The notes under the pieces were generated by a model. That model made no database searches, had not been told where the DNA came from, and worked only from the letters and a program-made list of their open reading frames with translations. A program made the position numbers and the translations under genes. Below, one piece after another: positions 8,799-16,939 of a DNA stretch of 38,587 nucleotides. Numbering within the stretch: position 1 is the first letter of the stretch; every line of letters starts with the position of its first letter. Source of the DNA: Bacillota bacterium (lineage in GTDB: Bacteria; Bacillota; Dethiobacteria; DTU022); contig JAAZLS010000011.1 of the NCBI GenBank assembly GCA_012799185.1, positions 1-38,587 of the forward strand. The letters run 5' to 3'.

Positions 8799-9875
8799 GT
8801 GGGAGATGCCATGAAAATCTTACATACAGCCGATCTTCATCTACAAAAAAGCAGTGGCCGCCGGTGGGAGGCCTTCTGTCAACTGGCCGACTTAGCCTGC
8901 CGTGAGCAGGTAGGGCTCCTGGTAATCTCTGGTGACCTCTTTGACCGAGAGGTTGATGCCGAACAGTTGCGCCCCTTGATGCGGCAAATATTTAGCCGGG
9001 GTAATTTTACCACTATTATTATCCCCGGCAACCATGACCGGGGGGCATTTCGTAGCGGCCTCTATTTCGGGGATCGGGTAAAAATAATCACTGATCTAAA
9101 TAAGCCGTATGATTGTGGCGCGGCCCTCATTCACGGTTTTCCCTATGAACCCTGTACCGGGGAACAGGTCGCCTACCGGTTGCAGGGTTTAACCGGCCGG
9201 CTCTCTCGGCAGGTTCCCAACATCTTGCTTTACCATGGGGAACTACTTGACGCCTTCTTTTCCCGGTGGGAGTGGGGAGAGGAGGGGGAACAGCGCTACA
9301 TGCCGGTAAAGCTCTCTTTTTTTCAGGGTGTCCCCCTGGATTACGTGCTGGCGGGCCACTTTCATTCCCGGTTTGCAGTATGGCCCCTCCCGGAGGGCGG
9401 CTGTTTTGTCTATCCCGGTTCGCCGGTAGCTATTACTAGCCGGGAGAGGGGTCGGCGCAAGGCCAACCTGTTTCAGTTGGGCGAATCCCCCGGGGAGAGA
9501 TTGCTTTCAACCTTTCACCTGGAAGAGATTAGGTTAGAACTGGAACCGGGGGAAGGGGGCGATCCGGTCACCCGGCTCGCCGAACGCCTGGCGGAGATCC
9601 ATCCGGCGGCCCGGCTGCTGCTGACAGTCGATGGGTTCATGAACAGCCGTCTTCTAGGAATCAGTGAGGAGGAGCTGGTGGATAGAATTAAACAGGTTGC
9701 CGGTGACCGGTTGTACCGAGAGGCGGCATTTTTGTTTCAGGATGTCTCGGCTATCCTAGAAAATAGCCTGTACAAGGCTTTTGTTAAGGAGCTTGAACAG
9801 ATGGATCATCCTCCGGAGGAGCAGAAAAACCTTCGAGATTTGGTAATCCGGGCCATGGCCGGTGTGGGGCGATGA
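8799..9875 (+). CDS. DNA repair metallophosphoesterase, YhaO/SbcD-like (start probably ATG 8811)
   Basis: KILHTADLHLQ..., VISGDLFDREVD, IPGNHDRG, YVLAGHFHS calcineurin-like motifs. Confidence 0.9.
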   Translation: MGDAMKILHTADLHLQKSSGRRWEAFCQLADLACREQVGLLVISGDLFDREVDAEQLRPLMRQIFSRGNFTTIIIPGNHDRGAFRSGLYFGDRVKIITDLNKPYDCGAALIHGFPYEPCTGEQVAYRLQGLTGRLSRQVPNILLYHGELLDAFFSRWEWGEEGEQRYMPVKLSFFQGVPLDYVLAGHFHSRFAVWPLPEGGCFVYPGSPVAITSRERGRRKANLFQLGESPGERLLSTFHLEEIRLELEPGEGGDPVTRLAERLAEIHPAARLLLTVDGFMNSRLLGISEEELVDRIKQVAGDRLYREAAFLFQDVSAILENSLYKAFVKELEQMDHPPEEQKNLRDLVIRAMAGVGR

Positions 9876-12304
9876 GGATAAAGGAATTTGCGATCTGGAA
9901 ATATGGTCCCCTGGCGGGAGCCGGTAAAATGGAGCTGGGAGACCTAAACCTGTTTTTCGGCCCCAATGAGCAAGGTAAGACCCTGATGATCGATGCCTTG
10001 GTCAAGATGCTTTTACCGAAAGGTTATCGGGAGTTTGAGGGGAAAATAGACCGGGTCGATGAGCTGCCCGAGGGGTATGTAATCCTTGAAAAAGAGGGTG
10101 GGAGAGAAATTAAGCTGCCGGAGGCCGGTAACTTAACCCGGGTTACCGGGTTATCGGCCACTGAATGTCGTAATATATTTATTGTCAGGGATAGTGATCT
10201 ATCAATTAGCCGTGAGAATGAATTTTATAAAGGGGTTACCAACCGCCTGACCGGGCTGCGGACGGAGGAGATTGAGCGGATTAAAACTAGTATTCGCGAG
10301 CTGGCGCGGCTGACCCCCGGCCTGGCATTTTTAGATATCAGCCCCGATAAATTAAAATCAAAGCTGGGCCGGGCCAGGAAACTGGTAGAACAGATCCGGG
10401 GGTTAAAGAGGAGCCTGGCGGCGGAGGGCTACGATCGCTTTGAAACCGAACTGGCCCATATTAATCACCGGGTTGTCACTGGGGAGCAAGCCCTGGAGGC
10501 CTACGAGGAGGCCCGCCGCCGGGAAATTTATCAAAAGGGGCGCAACGCATTACAAGCTATGCGAAGGGCCCGCCAAGAGCTGGCCGCCTTGCAGGAGTTT
10601 AACCGGGAGGAGCTGGACCGGTGGCAGGCGTTGCAGGCAAAGATAGAATCTTTGCAGGCGGAGGAGGCGGGTACTCGGGGGGAGATGGGCCTGGCGGAAA
10701 GGGAGCTGCAACGGGCCCGGCAACTGGTTGAGCAGCTTCTAATTGCGGTACAGGGGCAAGAGCAAATTGCTGCGCTCTTCTCGGAGCAGGTTGAACTAAA
10801 ATTAAAGGATTATATTGATCGGGAGCGGGAATGGGCCGGGAGGGAGGGCCTGGGGAAAAACCTTTTTACTACGCGCGCGGCTCTTTATGCCGGCATGCTA
10901 CTGTTAGTCTCCCTGGCCGGGGCTGTAATCCGTCCGGCCTGGTGGTTCTACCCACCGCTGGCCGCCGGCTTTCTTTTTATTCTTATCTTTAGCGGGTTTA
11001 GAGTGGGCTTAGCCCGGAATAGGGGCCGGCTGGCATCCCTTTGGCGGGCTATTTACAGCCAGGCGGCTGGGCTGGGAGCTGTAGCCGATAACTCGGGAGA
11101 ACTTCTGGCCTGGTGGGGGGATTATAAAAGAAAACTGGCCGCGAAAAAAGAGCAGCTCAGCCGGGCAAAAAGCCGGGTAGCGCTACAGGAACAGCTGGTA
11201 GAACGTTTTCAGGAACGGCTGGCCCAGCTGGGAGGGCAAGTTGCCGAAACCTACGCAAGGCTCCGGCAGTTAAGACAGAAAACAGCGTTAGACACGCCGG
11301 CGGAGTACCGCCAAAAATTGAAGATGAAGCTGGCGCAAGAGAACCGGGTACAGCAACAGGAGGCGGTTCTTGAAAGTCATTTCGGATCCCCAAAGGGGAT
11401 TTCACTGTCGGAACAGGTTGCCGGCTGGGAAAATAGCCTGGCAAAGCTGGAAGCCTACGCTGGTTTGAGCCCGGAGATAACCTACAGTGAGCAGAAAATG
11501 TCCGAATTGCAGGGTAGTTTGCAAAAACTTCGTCAGCGGCAGGAAGAGTTGACGGAAAAATGGAATAGGTACCGGGAGCTGCTTCTAACTGTGGAAAAGG
11601 AGATAAATAAAAACCTGGGGGATGAAGATGCTCCTATCTATTGTCAGACCCTGGCCGACCTGGAGGCCGCTGATAGATATTTAACTGGGTGGATCGAGGA
11701 ACAGGAGGCAAACCGCCGGTGGGCCACGATAGCAATTAAAATATTTGATCGGATCGCGGCGGAAGAGGAGCTAAAGGTCCTGGAACTATTTGGTGAGCAG
11801 AGCCCGGTAAGCCGCTATTTCTCGGAAATTACCGATGGTCGCTATCGCCAGGTATTATTTGATACCGGCCAACGGGAAATTATGGTAGTCCCTAACGGGA
11901 GGTCAGCCCTCCCTGCCGCCCGACTTTCGGGGGGGGGCTATGATCAGCTCTATTTCTCCATCCGGATAGCCCTTGGTAAAAAACTCCTGGCGGGGGAGAC
12001 CGGGTTTTTCATCCTGGATGATCCATTTATCAAGGCCGACCCGGGACGCCTGCGGGTACTGCTTAAGATGTTGCTCCGGGTGGCCGATTCCGGGTGGCAG
12101 GTGCTATATTTCAGTGCCAAGGGCGAGGTCAAAGGGGCGTTGCAGGAAGAGTTATCAACCGGCCGGGTTAAGGGGTTTGATCTTACCGACCGGGGACCCG
12201 GTGGTAAAAGCGAGGCCGACGCGAGCGAAGGGGGTGAGGAGAAACCTGGCTTAAACTATTTTGGCGCAAATAGAATGGAGAAGGAGGTAAAGCCTTGCAT
12301 TTAA
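9872..12304 (+). CDS. YhaN/SbcC-like AAA ATPase with internal coiled coil and TM hairpin
   Basis: Walker A FFGPNEQGKT, LSGGGYDQLYFSIRIALG signature, Walker B GFFILDDPF; ATGA overlap with the YhaO-like gene. Confidence 0.88.
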   Translation: MRIKEFAIWKYGPLAGAGKMELGDLNLFFGPNEQGKTLMIDALVKMLLPKGYREFEGKIDRVDELPEGYVILEKEGGREIKLPEAGNLTRVTGLSATECRNIFIVRDSDLSISRENEFYKGVTNRLTGLRTEEIERIKTSIRELARLTPGLAFLDISPDKLKSKLGRARKLVEQIRGLKRSLAAEGYDRFETELAHINHRVVTGEQALEAYEEARRREIYQKGRNALQAMRRARQELAALQEFNREELDRWQALQAKIESLQAEEAGTRGEMGLAERELQRARQLVEQLLIAVQGQEQIAALFSEQVELKLKDYIDREREWAGREGLGKNLFTTRAALYAGMLLLVSLAGAVIRPAWWFYPPLAAGFLFILIFSGFRVGLARNRGRLASLWRAIYSQAAGLGAVADNSGELLAWWGDYKRKLAAKKEQLSRAKSRVALQEQLVERFQERLAQLGGQVAETYARLRQLRQKTALDTPAEYRQKLKMKLAQENRVQQQEAVLESHFGSPKGISLSEQVAGWENSLAKLEAYAGLSPEITYSEQKMSELQGSLQKLRQRQEELTEKWNRYRELLLTVEKEINKNLGDEDAPIYCQTLADLEAADRYLTGWIEEQEANRRWATIAIKIFDRIAAEEELKVLELFGEQSPVSRYFSEITDGRYRQVLFDTGQREIMVVPNGRSALPAARLSGGGYDQLYFSIRIALGKKLLAGETGFFILDDPFIKADPGRLRVLLKMLLRVADSGWQVLYFSAKGEVKGALQEELSTGRVKGFDLTDRGPGGKSEADASEGGEEKPGLNYFGANRMEKEVKPCI

Positions 12305-13038
12305 CGGTAATTGGCTGTTACGGGCCGTACCCTCCGGCGGGAGGGGCCTGTTCGGGTTACCTGTTGGAAAAGGATGAATTTAAGATATTAATTGATTGCG
12401 GAAGCGGGGTATTAAGCCGGCTTCAGAATTTTGTCTCCCTCTGGGAGCTGGATGCCCTAGTACTATCCCATCTTCATGGCGATCATACTTCGGATTTAAC
12501 TGTTCTGCGTTACGCTTTAGACGCAGCCTCCAGCCGGGGATTACGAACAGAACCGTTACCTCTCTATGCACCGCCGGAACCGAAGGAAAAGTTCGAGAGA
12601 TTACGGTACAAGGATACTCTTCGCATAATTCCGCTAAAGGCAGGCCGTCCCCTTCAGATCGGACCTTTTAAATTTGACTTTTTATCTACTGTTCATTCTA
12701 TGCTTTGTCTGGCTATGCGGATTGAATCTGAACATAGCACCCTGGTTTATACCGGCGATAGCGAATATTTCCCCCTGATGGCCGAGTTTGCCCACGGAGC
12801 GGATCTCTTTCTCTGTGAGGCCAATCTTCCGGAGGAGCCGGAGGATCGCCGGCGAGCTCCCAATCACACCTCCGCCTCCCAGGCCGGCCTGTTGGCCGCT
12901 TCGGCGGACGTGGGAAGGCTTATTTTAACCCATCTCCCCCCGGGTGAAGATCTAGCGAAGCTTCAAGAGGAGGCCCGGAAACATTTTTCAAGGGTTGAGA
13001 TCGCCCGGGAGGGGAAATGCTACCCGGTAAAAAAATAA
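12295..13038 (+). CDS. MBL-fold metal-dependent hydrolase
   Basis: LVLSHLHGDHTSDL (HxHxDH) and downstream metal-ligand motifs; RNase Z/YhfI-like layout. Confidence 0.88.
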   Translation: MHLTVIGCYGPYPPAGGACSGYLLEKDEFKILIDCGSGVLSRLQNFVSLWELDALVLSHLHGDHTSDLTVLRYALDAASSRGLRTEPLPLYAPPEPKEKFERLRYKDTLRIIPLKAGRPLQIGPFKFDFLSTVHSMLCLAMRIESEHSTLVYTGDSEYFPLMAEFAHGADLFLCEANLPEEPEDRRRAPNHTSASQAGLLAASADVGRLILTHLPPGEDLAKLQEEARKHFSRVEIAREGKCYPVKK

Positions 13039-13114
13039 GAAACCAGGGAATCTACCGGTTATAGGAACGTTGTTGTAAATATACAGATAAACTTTCTCTT
13101 TTGTAGGAGGCGGG

Positions 13115-14062
13115 CTAGGGTTTGAGAAGGTTAACAATGATTGAAGAGAGGCGGCCGATTTCTCGGGCCGCTTCCTCTTTTGAAGGGGGGTTTTCAATAA
13201 TGATAGTTACCGCAACCGGGGGGCGATCAGGGTAATAGAGCAGGGCCATATCGCCGATCATCCCGGTAACGGTGCCGGTTTTGTTTGCTACTATCACCGG
13301 GCTTCCGGTTAACTTGAGGCCGATCCGGTCCTTATCATTGGTCTGCTCCATCATTTTTATTGCTTTCAAGGTGAGCTCTTCGTGGCAAACCTGTCTCTTC
13401 TGGAGTGCGACTAGCATCTTGGTGAGTTCCCTGGCGGTAGAGCGGTTGGAGGGGAGGGAGGAGGTTAAATCGTACATTTTACGAGTAGCCCGGGTCTGCT
13501 CCAATCCCAGCCGGCGGGCTAAATTAGTGATCCGGGCCGGTCCTACCAGGTCCAGCACCATGTTGGCGGCGATATTATCGCTGGCACTAACCATTAAGGA
13601 GAGTAGCTCTTCCAGCCGGTAGCTTTGACCCCCGGGGGCAAATTGGAGAAGGCCGGATCCGGTAACCGGGGTGCCGCCGGCATACCTATGTTCTTCGGTC
13701 AGCATGTAGTCTTGTTGCAAGGAAAGATGTCCCTGTTCGACCTGTTCCAGGGCTGCCAGCAGGTAAAGGGTTTTGATTAAACTGGCCGGATAGACCGGCC
13801 GGTCTTCCTCCAGGCCGAACCATTTTTCGGTGGCAAAATCGTACAGGCATAACCGGATGGCCAGCGGGCTCAGTTTAGCCTCCCGCAGGAGAGTGAACTC
13901 CAGTTGCTCAAAATTTTTATGGTACCGGTATTTGGCCATATTTTTCTCCAGGGACCTCCCCGCCCGGGCCAGGCAGGTAACCGGGCCACGCCAGAAAAAT
14001 GCGGCTGTGGCCAGGGTCAGGATCAAGAGTAACAAAAAGCAGTTGGCAGCCATTTTTTTCAT
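13115..14062 (-). CDS. Class A beta-lactamase-like serine hydrolase, exported
   Basis: N-terminal signal/TM segment; SLIK (SxxK), SASDN (SDN), NKTG (KTG). Confidence 0.88.
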   Translation of the reverse strand: MKKMAANCFLLLLILTLATAAFFWRGPVTCLARAGRSLEKNMAKYRYHKNFEQLEFTLLREAKLSPLAIRLCLYDFATEKWFGLEEDRPVYPASLIKTLYLLAALEQVEQGHLSLQQDYMLTEEHRYAGGTPVTGSGLLQFAPGGQSYRLEELLSLMVSASDNIAANMVLDLVGPARITNLARRLGLEQTRATRKMYDLTSSLPSNRSTARELTKMLVALQKRQVCHEELTLKAIKMMEQTNDKDRIGLKLTGSPVIVANKTGTVTGMIGDMALLYYPDRPPVAVTIIIENPPSKEEAAREIGRLSSIIVNLLKP

Positions 14063-14145
14063 CTTTATTCCTCCCCGGTTCTTTTTAACCCTTTCCTAAA
14101 TGGATATCCCGGATAGAAGTTAACATAATATTGGGGAGAAGGGAA

Positions 14146-14200
14146 GTGACATTAAGAGGTAGATGGTATTATAATAGTATCAATAGTAATAATAATACTA
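14146..14200 (+). promoter_or_regulatory. Sigma-A-like promoter overlapped by an inverted repeat
   Basis: GTGACA (14146-14151), 18 nt spacer, TATAAT (14170-14175); inverted repeat TAGTAT (14175-14180)/ATACTA (14195-14200). Confidence 0.55.
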
Positions 14201-14215
14201 AAAGGTGGTTGTTTT

Positions 14216-14587
14216 ATGGAAATCAAGGAGCAGTTAATAGTACCGTTGGGTTATGGTAAATATGTCCGCTCCGATAAAATAATTGCCATCGAACCGATCG
14301 AGGAGAATCGGGGCCCGGGACGCCGAACAAAGGTTTTTGTAGAACAGTTAGCCAACCCGATTATAGCCTCCCGAACCGAGCAGACAATTATTACAAACAT
14401 TGTCGAAACCCCGCCAGAGATTGTCCGGGCCACAACGGCCTTTGAACTACTTTATGATTTGTTGGATGATATCAGCCGGGTTGGCCCCATGCTACGCAAT
14501 AGTATCAAAAAGGAGGCAGATCTGGATCTAGACAAGCTGGAACTTAGGATTAGGGAGGTTTTAGAGCGGGAGGGTGACTACGAGTAA
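14216..14587 (+). CDS. RemA/DUF370-like protein with C-terminal extension
   Basis: LGYGKYVRSDKIIAI ~ RemA GFGNxxxANRxIxI; GRRTKVFVEQLANPIIASRTEQTI ~ RemA GRRTRAVxxxDSDHxxLSAVQPETV (compared from memory). Confidence 0.55.
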   Translation: MEIKEQLIVPLGYGKYVRSDKIIAIEPIEENRGPGRRTKVFVEQLANPIIASRTEQTIITNIVETPPEIVRATTAFELLYDLLDDISRVGPMLRNSIKKEADLDLDKLELRIREVLEREGDYE

Positions 14588-14627
14588 TAAGGCCGGGGCG
14601 ACCGCCGGTGCCCGAACCTAACACTTC

Positions 14628-15323
14628 CTATTCTTCCCTTTCTGAAAGCATCAGCGTAATCTTTTTTTCGAATTCGGGCCTGTTTAAAAGGCCGGGTCGG
14701 ATCTCTTTTAAGCCGCCGTTATGGAGCATGACAATATGATCACAGAGATCTACCGCCAGCTCCAGAACATGGGTGGAAAAAATAATGATATGCTCGGATT
14801 TGATCGTCTTTAGCAGCCGTTTAATCTCTTGGGCTACTACTACGTCAAAGGAGGTAAGCGGCTCATCCAACAGGATAACCGGGGGCCGGGTGATGAGCAC
14901 GGTTAACAGCTGTATTTTGTTTTTCATGCCATGGGAGTAACCCTTAATTAAGCGGTGGCGGTCGTCCTTTTCAAACTTGATCAAATTAAAATATTCATTG
15001 ATAGAACGGGGGTTCTCTATGCGTTTATTATTGGCGGAGATAAAGAATTTTAAAAACTCATCCCCGGTCAAAAATTCCGGTAGAAGGGGTTCGGTATAGA
15101 CAAAACCGACCTGATCCTCTAATATACCCTCCGGGCCCTCCAGGGTTATTGAGCCTCCTTCGAACTCTAAATTGCCGCTGATACAGTTAAAAAGCGTTGT
15201 TTTCCCGGCCCCATTTCGGCCCAGCAGGGCATATAGCCGGCCCTTGTCAAAGGTAAAGCCAGCCCCCTTGAGAACCTGTTTGTTACCAAAACTTTTTTTA
15301 ATATCTTCTAGAATCAGCCGCAT
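14628..15323 (-). CDS. ABC transporter ATP-binding protein
   Basis: Walker A GRNGAGKTT, YSHGMKNKIQL signature region, Walker B VILLDEPL; no permease adjacent. Confidence 0.92.
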   Translation of the reverse strand: MRLILEDIKKSFGNKQVLKGAGFTFDKGRLYALLGRNGAGKTTLFNCISGNLEFEGGSITLEGPEGILEDQVGFVYTEPLLPEFLTGDEFLKFFISANNKRIENPRSINEYFNLIKFEKDDRHRLIKGYSHGMKNKIQLLTVLITRPPVILLDEPLTSFDVVVAQEIKRLLKTIKSEHIIIFSTHVLELAVDLCDHIVMLHNGGLKEIRPGLLNRPEFEKKITLMLSEREE

Positions 15324-15394
15324 TATTTACCCCAGCACCTATCTTTTCCCTGAGTATATCATTTCCCGGATGAAATTGCCTGCCTTTGCTATGA

Positions 15395-15423
15395 TTGCCG
15401 GTTTAGAGCAATATTGATATAAT
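15395..15423 (+). promoter_or_regulatory. Sigma-A-like promoter for selAB
   Basis: TTGCCG - 17 nt - TATAAT. Confidence 0.6.
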
Positions 15424-15493
15424 GTTTTTGTCCCGGGGATGACCGGGAAATTAAATTTGCCCGTAAAAATAAGACCGGGGCCAGGGGTTGCTT

Positions 15494-16906
15494 ATGACTG
15501 ATCCGCGCCTTTTACTAAGAGCTTTGCCGCCGGTAGACCGGGTGTTAGAAGAAAAACCACTTCCAGCAATGTTAACAGAATATCCTCGGACGCTGGTAGT
15601 GGAGGCGGTTCAACAGGTTTTGGAATCCTACCGCTCCCGGCTGCTGGAGGAGAACGGCGGGTTGACCGCCCGCGATTTGGCCCCCTCCGCCCTGGCCCCA
15701 CTAGTAGCCCGCCGTCTTACCCGGTGGTTTGCTCCCAGCCTACAGCCGGTGATAAATGCTACCGGTGTTATTCTTCATACCAACCTGGGCCGTTCTCCCC
15801 TGCCGGCGGCGGCCCTCGGGGCTATCGCCCGGGCGGCCTCCGGTTATTGTAACCTGGAATATTCCTTGGATCACGGCGAGAGAGGCTCCCGGCAGGAGCA
15901 TCTGGAAGGGCTACTCTGTCGTTTAACCGGGGCAGAGGCGGCGCTAGTAGTGAATAATAACGCGGCGGCGGTATTCCTTGCCCTCCATGTTTTAGCGGCC
16001 GGTAGAGGGGCCATTGTTTCCCGCAGTCAACTGGTGGAGATCGGCGGTTCCTTTCGATTGCCGGAGGTATTAAAACGAAGCGGTGCCCACTTGGTGGAGG
16101 TGGGAACCACTAACCGAGTTTACATCAATGATTATGAGGCGGCTATCGATGAGCAGACGGCCGTGTTACTAAAGGTCCACCCCAGCAATTATCGGATTGT
16201 CGGTTTTACCGCAGAGGTTGATGCCGCTGAACTGGCCGGGCTGGCCCATGAGCGGGGTCTGTTCTTCCTGGAGGATTTGGGCAGTGGGGCGCTGCTTGAT
16301 TTAACCCGTTATAACCTGGAGCCGGAACCTACCGTCCCGGAGGCCGTTGCTGCCGGGGCAGATCTGGTTACCTTTAGTGGCGACAAGCTGTTGGGCGGCC
16401 CCCAATCAGGGATTATTGTTGGCCGCCGTCAACTGGTCGAAAAACTACGCTGCCACCAGCTGGCCCGGGTTTTACGCGTGGATAAGCTAATCCTGGCGGC
16501 CCTGGAGGCCACTTTACAAATTTACTTAGATGAAGAGCGAGTTTGCCGGGAGATACCGATCTGGAGGATGATTTCCGCCGGTTCCTCCCAGTTGCGGCAG
16601 CGGGCGGAGAGGCTGGCCCACCGGCTGGAGGGGGTCCCGGGTCTCCGGGCGGTGGAGGTAATCCCGGGGCGCTCCCGGTTGGGGGGGGGAGCATTGCCGC
16701 TGCAGGAGCTACCGACCTACCTGGTGGCAATTTCGCCCCAGCGGGGGGCGGCGGCTACCCTGGAGCGGCGACTGCGGCAAAATAGACCGCCGGTTATTGG
16801 CCGGATTCAACAGGGGAAGCTGTTGTTGGATCTACGGACGATCCTTCCCGGGGAGGAGGGGCTGTTGTTGGGCGCCCTCCGGTTCGCCGCCGGGGGTGGA
16901 GAATAA
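15494..16906 (+). CDS. selA: L-seryl-tRNA(Sec) selenium transferase
   Basis: PVINATGVILHTNLGRSPLP, GDKLLGGPQSGIIVGR; followed by selB. Confidence 0.96.
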   Translation: MTDPRLLLRALPPVDRVLEEKPLPAMLTEYPRTLVVEAVQQVLESYRSRLLEENGGLTARDLAPSALAPLVARRLTRWFAPSLQPVINATGVILHTNLGRSPLPAAALGAIARAASGYCNLEYSLDHGERGSRQEHLEGLLCRLTGAEAALVVNNNAAAVFLALHVLAAGRGAIVSRSQLVEIGGSFRLPEVLKRSGAHLVEVGTTNRVYINDYEAAIDEQTAVLLKVHPSNYRIVGFTAEVDAAELAGLAHERGLFFLEDLGSGALLDLTRYNLEPEPTVPEAVAAGADLVTFSGDKLLGGPQSGIIVGRRQLVEKLRCHQLARVLRVDKLILAALEATLQIYLDEERVCREIPIWRMISAGSSQLRQRAERLAHRLEGVPGLRAVEVIPGRSRLGGGALPLQELPTYLVAISPQRGAAATLERRLRQNRPPVIGRIQQGKLLLDLRTILPGEEGLLLGALRFAAGGGE

Positions 16907-16939
16907 ATTGCCGGGTAGAGGGAGCGAGGAGACTATTCT

